From Pagrus major (taxonomy: Eukaryota > Chordata > Actinopteri > Spariformes > Sparidae): a stretch of 64,000 nt of DNA. The DNA is taken from assembly GCF_040436345.1 (NCBI RefSeq), contig NC_133218.1, positions 2,790,021-2,854,020 of the forward strand, given 5' to 3'. Made by a program: the position numbers and the translations under genes. Shown in pieces: positions 54,463 to 64,000 of this stretch. The notes under the pieces are model-generated. The model was given only the letters and a program-made list of their open reading frames with translations, had not been told where the DNA came from and did no database searches. Position 1 is the stretch's first letter. The number at the start of each line of letters is the position of its first letter.

Positions 54463-55672
54463 TAGGGATGTAACGGTATGAAAATTTCACACCACTGTAA
54501 TAGTGACCAAAATTATCACGGTTATCGGTATACCGCGGTATTTTTAAAATGTCTTTTTTTTAATTAATTATTACTGTCATTGTTACTTAATACTAAGGGT
54601 GCAACCAACAGATCACAAAACTCACAATCTAGATCATATCACTTTTGTGAGAAACAGGTTGGATAATCTTTTAGATCAAAACAAAAAGGATTATTGTTAA
54701 ATTAATTATGAACGCTCTATTTTGGCTCTTATCTCTATCTAGAAACTTGTTATATTCACCATTTTATATTATTCTTTATATATAGTCTATTCTACAAATA
54801 ATCCACAAGTATTATATATTTCTGATATTACTTATATATATATTGGCTGACTGTCTCTGTCTGCTTGCTCGTCTGTTGTCAATGGACTCGGTCAGTCTGA
54901 TTGGTCTAATGGCTGCTGAGCCACAGGTAGACGCTGCTCCGGTGAACGGAGCTGAGATGAAAGTCAGTCATCTCAGTCAGTTTGCATTCACTAACTCAGT
55001 CCACCCAGTACGTGTTTGTCTCAAATCCTCCTCACTGCAGCTCTGCATCAATATCAGGTCGACTTTAAAAAGTGAAATCTACAATTAATAAGCGGTTCAG
55101 ATAACGTGTCAAATCACGGATCAACTTCGTTCAGTTATACCACTATCTGGTCAGTTTACATTAGTGACAACAGCAAATTAGACAGAGAAAACTCGACATA
55201 CACACATCATGCACCCGAGCTTAAGGTTAATTTACCTTGCATTCGCTGAACAGTTGAGGGTGATGGTCGCGCAAATGAGTAAGTAAATTGGATGTGTTGC
55301 TGCCCCTCGCAACAACTTTCTTCTTGCAGCTCCTGGAGATACGGCTGCCATCCTCGACCAGCTGTCCCTGAGCATTCTTATAATAACCAAAATACGCCCA
55401 GACTTCAGATTTGGTTCTCTTTGAAGGCGGAAAAATGCCTTGAGGGCCGCTACTATCACGTCCTCCCTCCGCCATATCTTCTTCACTACATAACAAGCGC
55501 ACGTTGCACGCTGCGCCTGCGTAGGGAGACTTGGATAAAGTATCTCGCGAGTTTTCCACACCGTGGTTATTGACCGCGGCGGTTACCATGGTAATTAAAA
55601 CTTAAACGGTAACCTTCACCGTCGGGAATTTTACCGTGGTTTACTGTGACACCGGTAACCATTACATCCCTA
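54463..55672. mobile_element. BED-finger hAT element, copy 2 (1210 bp)
   Basis: Tips TAGGGATGTAACGG and (right, complement) TAGGGATGTAATGG are flanked by a perfect 8-bp duplication CTTCTAAG (54455-54462 and 55673-55680). It is nearly identical to 38508-39944 but lacks about 230 bp near the left end that include the second-exon remnant. The target was the edge of an older foldback repeat (55678-55853). Confidence 0.93.
55236..55475 (-). pseudogene. BED zinc-finger exon of a hAT transposase, copy 2
   Basis: Same 80-codon exon as 39508-39747, with a few substitutions. The C-x2-C knuckle reads SRISRSCKKK instead of SPICRSCKKK, so the first zinc-binding Cys is now Ser and the finger should not fold. 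The donor AAG|GTAAAT is kept, but no downstream exon remains in this copy. Confidence 0.8.
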
Positions 55673-55853
55673 CTTCTAAGTGCTGTAATGTAGGCAACTG
55701 GACCTGTTTCAGTTTCTTAAAGATGTTTCACCTTTTATAAAAGCCTGCAAACTCCCCTCCAGTCAGTAAGAACTGAAGAAGCCTCTTGGATGAGAGGTGA
55801 AACGTCTTCAAGAAACTGAAAAACGTCCATTCGCCTACGATACAGCACTTTTT
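55673..55853. repeat. Foldback repeat with GATGAGAGGTGAAACGTCTT core, copy 2
   Basis: AAGTGCTGTAATGTAGGCAA plus CTGTTTCAGTTTCTT at the left pair with AAGAAACTGAAAAACG and CGCCTACGATACAGCACTT at the right, making a stem of about 40 bp around a core shared with 50370-50560. Confidence 0.65.
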
Positions 55854-56269
55854 TTTTTTTTTTTAAAGAAACTCCACATAAACTTCTTAAATAAATTCTA
55901 ATTAAAAGCCACAAATATTTTTTTGTCAATTTATATACATATTATTATTATTTTGATTTTTTAAATCAAATGCTATCAAAACGTAAGTACACATCTTCAG
56001 TTTGCAGTTGCTTGCATGGTTAGCTAGCGTTGCATGCAACTCATGCAGCTTGACTGCTGCCCTCTGTTGGAGGAAAGTAGATACCTACAAACTAGAATCT
56101 GCTCAAACATTATTTTGAATGGATGACACTGACCATGCTAATGAATCACAACATATTACATCCTAATGTATAGGCAGCTTAAAATAAAAATGGTTATGGT
56201 CCACATTGTTATGGTCATGGTGGCTTTGTTCCAGTACAGTTTTCTTTAAAGTTGTTTGGTATTTTACAA

Positions 56270-56660
56270 TAAGGGGACATTAATTAACATTAGTTATGTA
56301 GTAATAATAATGAACTAACAGTCAATTAAAAGTTAACTAATGTGTCGAGTAATAATTTACTAATGGTTTTTATGTTCATTAAGGTGTTAATCCATACATT
56401 ATTTAATAGTTTATTGATAATAACAATGACAGCAAGGACAGATCAATTAATGGAGTGACAAGCATTAACAAGCAGTCAATTAATAGTTAACTAATGTGTC
56501 AAGTAATGATTTAATATTGAAGTTCATGTTAATTAAGGTGTTAATTCATACATTATTTGACTGATTGTATTAACAGAAACAACATTAACAATGACAAATT
56601 CATTTGCATTATCAATATATTAATGACCATTAACTAACTGATGTGTCAAGTAATCATTTC
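56270..56660 (-). repeat. AATTAA-rich ~150-bp repeat units, left arm
   Basis: Units containing GTCAATTAAAAGTTAACTAA, TGTGTCRAGTAATRATTTA and GGTGTTAATYCATACATTAT recur near 56321, 56475 and 56625. They are in inverted orientation relative to the array at 61130-62400. Confidence 0.7.
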
Positions 56661-56664
56661 CTAG

Positions 56665-56865
56665 TGGTCCATCCATCCATTGTCTGTAACCGCTTATCAT
56701 TTTCAGGGTCACGGGGCGCTGGAGCCGATCCCAGCTGACATTGGGCGGGCGGCGGGGTACACCCTGGATAAATTGCCATGTCATCACAGGGCTGACATAT
56801 AGGGACAAACAACCATTCACGCTCACATTCACACCTACGGACAATTTAGAGTAACCGATTAACTT
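56665..56865 (-). mobile_element. Non-LTR retrotransposon 3' tail, copy 2
   Basis: ATCCATCCATTGTCTGTAAC, AGGGTCACGGGGCGCTGGAG and GGACAATTTAGAGTAACCGA match 36118-36325 closely. Read on the minus strand it ends in a GGATGGAT-type tail. It sits directly against the last AATTAA unit. Confidence 0.65.
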
Positions 56866-56962
56866 TTTAATTAGTGATTAGTGGTGTTCAATTCATATAG
56901 TAGTTACATTTTATTAACCCTAACAACAATAACTAGGACACATTATCAATATTAGGGCTGTC

Positions 56963-57310
56963 AAGCGATTATTAGCAAAAATTAATCTAATTAATCACAA
57001 GCTTCGTGATTAATAAATCTACCTTAATCGCAAATACCAATGTTTTTCTGTAAGCATTTAAAATATATTTCAATGCAAATGGATTTGGTAGATGAGTGAA
57101 TCAGTGAATAACTTCCTTTAAAGGAATTGATATTTCAAGCTCGAAGTACTCCGATGGATTCAGAAATTCCTTGCTGCATAAACGGTGCTCCTGTCAACAG
57201 TTTCATCTGGGCATTTCACTCCAGTGTGTTTGAGTATTTTTATGATCTTTCCTGACAATGGTTAATAAATCCTTTTTGAGTTATCCACCAAGCTTGGCTT
57301 CTAGTGTTAT
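56963..57310. repeat. Left end of a TAGGGCTGTCAAGCGATT-type DNA element
   Basis: TAGGGCTGTCAAGCGATT followed by AATTAATCACAAGCTTCGTG is a terminal segment often seen in fish hAT-like elements. A matching inverted right end was not found, so the copy seems truncated. A GCACGCAGGCTCTACGCAGA patch near 57330 looks like a different repeat. Confidence 0.45.
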
Positions 57311-57379
57311 AATAAAGGCTGATTTATGGTTGCACGCAGGCTCTACGCAGAGCCAACGCCGTAACCTATGCAAATGACC

Positions 57380-57939
57380 TACCTTGTTGTGGGCATTTAT
57401 ACATGTGTGCGGATTGTGAGCTGTACTTTCCCCTTTAAAGACACAGACTCCTTCAGCTCATAGCTGTGTCTCTCGGCTAGAGGGAGCTGACAGGCAGAGT
57501 GTCTGTAGGGAGGGCTGCAGCTCCATACAATCCCAGCTTGAACGACTTGGTTTCAGCAAGCCAATGTTTGCCACCGCTGCGTGTTGAGGGAATGCCCGCC
57601 TTTCAGACATCTAGCCTGTGTGCAGCAGCCGCTGGTCAGGAGGGACTGCACCAGCCGAGGAGTTCGGTGCAAATTAATAAATGTAAATGAGGGTTTTCGA
57701 GGTATAAGCATAAGCATCACTTCACCATAATTGATCATCAGTTACATTTATAATGAATTCACTGCTGTGAGACTGTACAAACAGCACTGCTCCCAGTAGA
57801 CCCAAATACATATCCAACTGACAGCTAGCAAGCTCAATATGCCGCTCAATATGCTGATGGGCAATTTCAGGATCAAATGTGCAATGCTGTAAATATTTTC
57901 GTCAATGTGCAATTGTGTAAATATTTTGGAGTAATACTT
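57380..57939. other. Unassigned DNA before a LINE tail
   Basis: No gene was recognised. The opposing frames 57499-57690 (+) and 57553-57738 (-) overlap and lack domains. It may be the body of the retrotransposon whose 3' end follows. Confidence 0.4.
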
Positions 57940-58117
57940 TGGAGTTTTTGTTTCCTATTTATACTGTTTATATTGTTCTTACTTCCTGTTTTTACTTATG
58001 GCTTATTATTACTGTTTTTAAATTGATGCTCTCTGTTTTTGCCATTCCCTTTGCTGCTGTAATATTGCAAATTTCCCTGTTGTGGGACTAATAAAGGATT
58101 ATTTTATCTTATCTTAA
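57940..58117 (+). mobile_element. Non-LTR retrotransposon 3' end with TTATC tail
   Basis: GCTGCTGTAATATTGCAAAT, TTCCCTGTTGTGGGACTAAT and AAAGGATTATTTTATCTTAT form a fish LINE-type 3' terminus with a short TTATC-like tail. The 5' extent is unknown. Confidence 0.6.
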
Positions 58118-58694
58118 ATCTTGGGCTGCTGTCTCAATTAGGATTAAGTGACCTTAATTATAAGAATGTTTGACTTGATATTATCCCTATGCTGTACCTT
58201 ATTTTTGTAAATGTTGTTGTAATTTGGTTGTAATTTCGGTTTAATGTAGCCCACTGATAACGCTACCCATTCCCCTATCAGTAAAGGATGTTGGCTGTAT
58301 GCCTCGACTTGAGTTATTTCCCTATACGTGCTTTGGGTCTACACCATACTCACTAACCAGAGTAATATCTGAAGGGTTATTCTGCCAGCCATATTAATAT
58401 CCAAGAAGTAACCATCCCTCTGTAAAACAATGTATGCCCGGTTTCGCAGACAAGGCTTAAGCCTAGTCCCAGACTAAAATGCTGTTTGAGCTGGCTTAAC
58501 TTTAAGTCACTTGCACAGACTTATCTTAAAATAGTCATAGATTTAGTCTGTTCTGGATTAAACAAAGCCAATTGCAAGAGGGTAGATTAGAGCTACTCTA
58601 GGACTAAATTGAAGTTTATATTAATCCTGCAAAGAAGCAGGTTTAACTTCAGCTTAGTACTGTTTGTGAAAGGGAGCACAGATGGTTTGGGAGC

Positions 58695-59723
58695 ATGGAG
58701 TATTTGGAATATCTAAATGAAGACCAATATTCGCTACAGAGGCCATCCAGACAAATACTTGTGGATAGGAGTAATCCATTGAATCAGTTTGATGAAGTAA
58801 CTTTCCGAGACCGCTTTCGTATGTACAAAGAATATGTACTGGAGATCATTACTTTGCTTGAGCCTAGACTTTGCTCCATGTCTCAAAGAGGAAGGCCTGT
58901 ACCCAGTTCTCTCCAAGTTCTGATCACTATGAGATTCTTGGCATCTGGAACCTTTCATCGTGAGACTGGTGATTTGTGTGGTGTCAGTGAAGCAACAGCA
59001 TGTAGAATAGTTCACAATGTCTGCAGTGCCATTTTTGAACTGAGAAATCTGTACATTAAGTTCCCTGATGCTGCTGAGCAAGCCAACTATAAAGTGCAAT
59101 TCTATGAATATGGGAACTTCCCGGGAGTGATTGGCTGTATAGATGGATGTCATGTTGAAATCAAGTGTCCATCAACTCCTGATGCTGAGGAGTACAGGAA
59201 TCGTAAGAACTGGTTTTCCATCAATGTTCAGGCTGTATGCACTCCCAATTTAGAGTTTTCAAACATTGTTGCCCGTTGGAAAGGAGCAACACATGATTCA
59301 AGGATTTTTCACAACTCTTCATTGTGTGCTCAGTTTGAGAGAGGGCAACATAGTGGACTACTACTTGGTGACAGTGGATATGCTCAGAGTTCCTATGTAT
59401 TCACACCTTGGCCACATCCCACAACAACTGAGCAGCAAAGATACAACAGAGCTCATATTCGCACTAGAGGGATGGTCGAGCGTATGTTTGGAGTGTGGAA
59501 GAATCGATTCCAGTCTTTACGCAATACACTTCGTTTTGAGCCAAGAAGATGCTGCAAGGTGATCATTGCTACAGCTGTGCTGCACAACTACCTGAAGCAG
59601 CATAATTGTCCTGACCCTCCAATGGAAAACCAGAATGATCCAGATGTGCCCATGCCCGTGGCAGGAAATAACCAAGGAGGACTTGCGCTCAGAGCTGCTT
59701 TCACATTGCAGCACTTCAGTTAG
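58695..59723 (+). CDS. HARBI1-like DDE nuclease (Harbinger transposase)
   Basis: Single-exon 342-aa protein of the DDE_Tnp_4 class, which cuts and joins transposon ends. An N-terminal helical part contains RGRPVPSSLQVLITMRFLA and a helix-turn-helix-like GDLCGVSEATACRIVHNVC. The catalytic residues are in place: Asp in GVIGCIDGCHVEIKCP (about 149-164), Asp in LLLGDSGYAQSSYVFTPWPH (about 223-242), and Glu in RGMVERMFGVWKNRFQSL (about 258-275). Length matches family members (about 340-400 aa). No stop or shift interrupts it. It needs the Myb-like partner for nuclear import and end binding, as known for Harbinger. The ATG at 58695 follows the 5' subterminal region; a splice upstream is possible. 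Confidence 0.92.
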   Translation: MEYLEYLNEDQYSLQRPSRQILVDRSNPLNQFDEVTFRDRFRMYKEYVLEIITLLEPRLCSMSQRGRPVPSSLQVLITMRFLASGTFHRETGDLCGVSEATACRIVHNVCSAIFELRNLYIKFPDAAEQANYKVQFYEYGNFPGVIGCIDGCHVEIKCPSTPDAEEYRNRKNWFSINVQAVCTPNLEFSNIVARWKGATHDSRIFHNSSLCAQFERGQHSGLLLGDSGYAQSSYVFTPWPHPTTTEQQRYNRAHIRTRGMVERMFGVWKNRFQSLRNTLRFEPRRCCKVIIATAVLHNYLKQHNCPDPPMENQNDPDVPMPVAGNNQGGLALRAAFTLQHFS

Positions 59724-59928
59724 AAAAAAGATACATTTAACCATGGAATGTATTGATTATGGCTTGTTTTTGCCTTAATAGTGTTTGTTGTGTACAAAAT
59801 ATATAAATAGTGTGCTGAAAAATTAAATGAGAAACTTAACCAAGGCTGTTCTAAAATGTAGGTTGTGGTGACTACAATACTCACACTTTTGTCAAGTGAG
59901 AAAAATTTTATTTTCACAACATATTTCA

Positions 59929-60833
59929 TTACATTCTCTCATGCATCTTTCTTTGAACAGCTCTCTCTTCTAATTTCATATCCAATTCGACCTGTAGAAT
60001 TCTCATTTTCATGTCATGCTCTTCTTTCAGATATTTCATTTTCTGCTCATGAAATTCTAAGGCTAACTTTTCATGCATGGACATCCTTTTTGGTCTCTGC
60101 TGGAAGGTGGTGGCAGCATCTTTTCTCTGGGATGCCATACCAGATGTGGAGGGTGCACAGTCAGTGTGCACTGGCTCTTCCACCGGGGTTAGAATGATTT
60201 CCTCTGGGAAAAGAACACTGTTGGATACAAAAACTCACATGGTCCTTAGAATGAAATAAAAATAAAGATAGACACAGACAGTGGAATAATCTGTATGTAC
60301 AGAATGAGGTAACTAATTTACTTTCTATGGTATATTTACCATTTTTGCTCAGTTCTTCATGTCCACTGTCCAAATGGTCATCATCTGGTATACCATCCAG
60401 AGGTTGCTGGTCCTCTATTATCCCAGTCAACAAGTCAGCCAATTCATCGGTCTTGTCTTTACTAGGTGGGGGTCCACCACCAGTAGTAAATCTCTCTCTT
60501 CCTTTTTTTCAAATCTAATTTGATGTTCTTCCACAGAGTCTATGAAGGCAGATATCATTCAATATAAACAATGTCACAAAACTATATGACATCTGTGATA
60601 TACAGATCATAATAGACATGTCTCACCTGCAGTTGCTGTACCGCTTTTGTGGTTACATTTTCATTTGCATTGAATTCACTGCAAATGGCAGCCCAAGCAC
60701 TCCTCTTCCTTTGTTCAATGGCAGTACTATGGCCTTTACTTTCAATAACAGCATGATTTCCCACAATTTGTTTAAGTAGAGTTTTTTCATACTCAGTATA
60801 GTTCTTTGAGCGTGTTCTTTTAGCTTCAGCCAT
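59929..60833 (-). pseudogene. Myb/SANT-like Harbinger partner protein, one-base frameshift
   Basis: Three exons on the minus strand: 60627-60833 (69 codons), 60340-60539 and 59929-60203, all with GT-AG borders and compatible phases. Exon 1 starts MAEAKRTRSKNYTEYEKTLL and carries the Myb/SANT-like trihelix (SAWAAICSEFNAN). Exon 2 continues it as TLWKNIKLDLKK, then an acidic stretch (DDDHLDSGHEELSKN). Exon 3 ends in a Lys/Glu coiled coil (LALEFHEQKMKYLKEEHDMK) to HERM. Total coding length is 682 bases, one more than a multiple of three. The reading frame is recovered if the seven-base homopolymer at 60503-60509 had six. That could be a sequencing/assembly error or a real mutation. Role: binds element ends and recruits the nuclease (family knowledge). 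Confidence 0.8.
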
Positions 60834-61129
60834 GTTTGGTGTCAAAATTCCCTCCAGCAAAGCTGTCCTCAATTCCATTCCATGTTTTTATGAGCACCAA
60901 TAGGCTAACAGGCTGTGCTCCCACTTAGGCTAATGAGGCTTGACCCAGGTGTTCTCGTTTAAGCTTACTCTAGGACTCCACAGTCTGGGACTAACTAAGA
61001 CAAATGTAAGCCACGCTTAAATGACCTAGCTTTACTAGTCTGACTTAGGCCTACTCCTGGCTTGATATAAGCCTTGTCTGTGACAAGGTATAGGTATTGC
61101 TTAATGCGTATTATTGTGTTGACAAATTT

Positions 61130-62400
61130 AAATCTAATCGTTATAAACTAATGTTGCATATGTAACAGACACACTATTAATGAATGATTAACAGACACAT
61201 GAGTTAACTGTTAGTGAACTGCTAGTTAATGCTTATTGCCGCATTTACTAATGCAATGTATTAATTAATTAACATTTATGTTTTATTAACCGTTAATAGT
61301 GGCTTTATAAACTATTATATAATGTATGAATTAACACCTTGATTAAGATCGACACCATGAGTAAATGATTACTTGAAACATTAGTTAACTTTAAATTGAC
61401 TGTTAGTAAATGTTATTACTCCATTAATCAAATAATTTATGAATTAACATGTTAATTAACATGAACGCAATTAGTTATAGCAACATTATGTAGAAATTGG
61501 CATTTGGCAACACCACTGTTGTAAATACAAATCCCAGGTCTGTAACAATTTGTCAGATGTAATGTTGATGCTAACTACTAACAAAATTCATTACATCATA
61601 ACAATGTTATATCTTGAGAACTTGTATCTTGGCATAAACATGTATGTAACACTGTGATCCTACCCTCTCACTGAAATTATATAATGTAGAAACAAGTGGT
61701 AAGGGGGCGGAGTGGCTGTGACAGAGACACCATTCATCCTACTACAGGACACTGTGCCACTAAAATGATTTTGACGCTGTTATCTTAAGATTACATAATG
61801 TTGCTTTAATGGACTTGACAAGTCAGATAACTACTGTAAGTAAATTATTACTCCATTACCTAATGTTAATTTATGTAACCTTTTTATGTTGTTACTGTAA
61901 ATAAACTATTAAAACATGTCAGTAAAGTAAGTACATCAGTAAATCATAACTTGACACATTAGTTAACTATTAATTGACTGTGAGTTATTATGATTACTCA
62001 GTCATTAATGTTAATTAATGTGTCCTTGTTATTGTTGTTACAAATAATGAACTATTAAATAATGTATGAATAAATACTTTAAATGATATGAACACAATTA
62101 GTAAATGATTACTTGACACCATAGTTAACTATTAATTGACTTTTAGCTAATGGTGACTGTTCCATTAAGTATGTGTCCTTGTTATTTTTGTTACTGTTAA
62201 TGAACTATTAACTACTATATGAATTAACACCTTAATCCATTAATTAATGTTAATTCATGTGCCCTTTTTATTGTTGTACCTTTTAATAAACAATTAAATA
62301 ATGTATAAATTAACTCCTTAATTAACATTCAGTAAATGACACATTAGTTAGCTATTAATTGATTGCTAGTTAATGCTTACTCACCTTTTTATGAGTTATC
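61130..62400 (+). repeat. AATTAA-rich ~150-bp repeat units, right arm
   Basis: ACATTAGTTAACTATTAATT, GACTGTTAGTAA, TCCATTAATTAATG and TTATTGTTGTTACTGTTAAT recur in order, with unit starts near 61195, 61375, 61955, 62117 and 62340. They are in inverted orientation relative to 56270-56660, and a MITE (61475-61810) interrupts them. Confidence 0.7.
61475..61810. mobile_element. MITE with AGCAACATTATGTA tips
   Basis: TTATAGCAACATTATGTAGA at the left and the complement of TTAAAGCAACATTATGTAAT at the right, about 336 bp apart, with no coding content. It splits the AATTAA array. The tips resemble those of the MITE at 2770-3056. Confidence 0.65.
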
Positions 62401-62527
62401 CATTATTCATTATGGACAGTTTAGCCAGCAGACACTTTGGTTACACATTTTATAGTCACTTTATTATATTCCTGAGTGTAAGGCGTGCTTCTTGTTGCAG
62501 CTTGTGTGTTACATGCGCCACCCTGTG

Positions 62528-63345
62528 GTCAGTGTTGGAAAATTTGCAATTGGTTCAAAATGCAATATATTACATATTACTAGTTACCTTCATTTTAAAT
62601 TAATTACGTTACAATATTACTGTCTGCGTAGAGTAATATATTACTTATAACACTACTTTTAAGTTACTTTCAACAAAATAGCCTACATAGAACAATCAAA
62701 TAGCATAGACCTTGTTAAATAAAGGAATGTCCTTGGACACAGAGATGAGCAGGCAGACAGTCTGATATATTATGAGATAGGAATAAATATTTTTAATTGT
62801 AGGCTCAGTCATATGAAACACAATAGACCTATACCTTCTATAATGCAGCCTATAATGACATGACAAGACAAAGATCTTTTTCTATGCCTTTTTATTTAGT
62901 CCACAGAACAAAGAATGCATGAACATATGTGATTCAAGAATGAAAATTAAAGTGCTCTCAGAGGATTAGGCTTCATGATAGGCTCATTTCAGTCACACAG
63001 AGACTGAACAAAGAACCTCTAGGCTCGGCTATATTAAACACATAGAGAGCCTTTATTAATATGGTCATGTGCGGTGTGGATGCATTTTAAAAAAACAACA
63101 ATAAATGGTTCAATTCAGTCAGTAATGCAAGCTGCAGGGGTGGTTCTTCATATGGGCAATATGAGCAGCCGCCCAGGGCGGAATTTGTGGAGGGACGGCA
63201 TGAGCGCCTGCAAAAAAAAAGGTGAGGTTCGCCAAGGGCGTCATGCAAGCAAGGACCGCCACTGGCAACCTGTAGTAATATATCACTGAAATTTTAGTAA
63301 TGCGTTATGTTACTCCATTACCGCTAAAAAGAAATATTTTAATTT
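62528..63345. mobile_element. hAT-type MITE copy 2 (inverted, 3'-truncated)
   Basis: CAGTGTTGGAAAATTTGCAA begins a copy of 33533-34227 in the opposite direction; AATGCAATATATTACATATT, CTGTCTGCGTAGAGTAATAT and GGACACAGAGATGAGCAGGC align. It fades after ATTACCGCTAAAAAGAAATA, so the other tip is missing. It hosts the insertion at 63135-63264. Confidence 0.8.
63135..63264. mobile_element. Nested 130-bp MITE with 8-bp TSD
   Basis: CAGGGGTGGTTCTT at the left and the complement of CAGTGGCGGTCCTT at the right are flanked by GCAAGCTG (63127-63134) and GCAACCTG (63265-63272), one mismatch. Related fragments lie at 36362-36415 and 42513-42610. Confidence 0.75.
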
Positions 63346-64000
63346 TATTTATTTATTTAACATCGAGGTGTCTGCATCCAGCAGATGCCAGTGCAGCTCA
63401 TTTTAGATACCGCTATAGCGTATTAATTGGGAACAGTAAATAGGCAGTTACTGGAGGTACTTAAAGGAATAGTCAATTCAGTCATTATCGACTCACCCTC
63501 ATGCTGATGAGAAGTCCGGTGTAGTTTTTTATTCCTCAGTGCAGCTGGAGACCCGCAGGGGTACCGTCCTGCAGCAAAAATCCATATAACGGGTGTCAAT
63601 GGTGTCTGAGACGAAAAGGTCCATAAAACCACACAAAAACTTTGTAATATTTCTCCATATTGCTCGTCCGCTGCAATCCAAGTGTCCTGAAGTGGCGACA
63701 TCCAGAGTGTACTTGAAACGACGTCATTTAGTACATTTTTCTAGCCTAAACAGTCACTATACTATATTTGCCTGGAGGCACGCTCCCACATGCACGCGAG
63801 TCTCCCTCATACCCGTATGCACTACGGAAGCCGCGCCAGCTGTGCCGGCCCTGACCAGTTTGGTGCCCTAGGCAAGATTTTGGCTGGCGCCCCCTTGCAT
63901 CGCAGTCAATTTCACAATCAATTTTCATACACTCACACAGAAACTACATGTATGTATTCAAGATTTTATTTCTTTTAAGTCAAAAATATCACACCAAATA
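63346..64000. other. Window end: repeat fragments, no gene recognised
   Basis: GTGCCGGCCCTGACCAGTTT and GGTGCCCTAGGCAAGATTTT near 63842-63880 look like the end of another interspersed repeat cut off by the window. CCTAAACAGTCACTATACTA near 63747 may belong to a second one. No supported coding region. Confidence 0.45.

Larger units (their letters stand above)
58436..61088. mobile_element. PIF/Harbinger transposon with both genes (~2.65 kb)
   Basis: Inverted ends share CAGACAAGGCTTA (58447-58459, and inverted near 61067-61080), with weaker pairing in the outer 10 bases and further pairing around AGTCCCAGACT. TAT occurs on both flanks (58433-58435 and 61089-61091) and may be the 3-bp duplication, though TWA is more usual. 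It carries the HARBI1-like nuclease and the Myb-like protein in convergent orientation, 205 bp apart, the full gene set of an autonomous element. The outer tips have diverged, which may limit mobility. Confidence 0.88.

Overview
The window is nuclear genomic DNA from a bony fish, most likely a percomorph teleost. The evidence is intron-containing vertebrate genes with GT-AG splice sites, long CA/GT, AT and GA microsatellites, and dispersed repeats typical of fish: hAT and Harbinger DNA transposons, MITEs, tRNA-like SINE heads and non-LTR retrotransposon tails. I see no prokaryotic, organellar or viral gene.

Two host genes are supported, both on the + strand and in tandem: fgf3 (three exons, 12278-14238, 242 aa) and fgf4 (three exons, 22471-28985, 188 aa). 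They are secreted fibroblast growth factors, and the neighbourhood is the vertebrate FGF3-FGF4(-FGF19) cluster. Each gene has the FGF pattern of one exon with the signal peptide and first core strands, a 104-bp middle exon, and a last exon with the receptor/heparin-binding C-terminal half. Both have TATA-like boxes upstream. No fgf19, lto1 or ccnd1 exon was recognised in the 35 kb downstream of fgf4.

Layout. 1-10.4 kb: intergenic, with a GT microsatellite, SINE heads, a MITE, and a degenerate tandem array of ~60-bp units that carries a BED-finger hAT insertion. 10.5-12.3 kb: non-repetitive fgf3 upstream DNA that may hold enhancers. 12.3-15.3 kb: fgf3. 15.3-22.3 kb: fgf3/fgf4 intergenic, including a complex stretch at 15.7-16.7 kb and a large AT microsatellite. 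22.3-29.0 kb: fgf4; intron 2 carries a hAT relic inside an older repeat. 29-33.5 kb: low-feature DNA. 33.5-64 kb: DNA-transposon-rich DNA with nested insertions.

Several elements in the right half can be delimited to the base from matching 8-bp target-site duplications: 33533-34227, 38508-39944, 43049-46007 (one mismatch), 46634-49949, 54463-55672 and 63135-63264 (one mismatch). Two carry recognisable transposase genes: a decayed hAT at 46634-49949, and a nearly complete two-gene PIF/Harbinger element at about 58436-61088. The Harbinger element has an uninterrupted HARBI1-like nuclease and a convergent three-exon Myb/SANT-like protein that is off by one base in a homopolymer. The most informative observations are this Harbinger element, the twin BED-finger hAT copies, and the candidate regulatory DNA around the fgf genes. 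I found no evidence for a wholly new kind of system.
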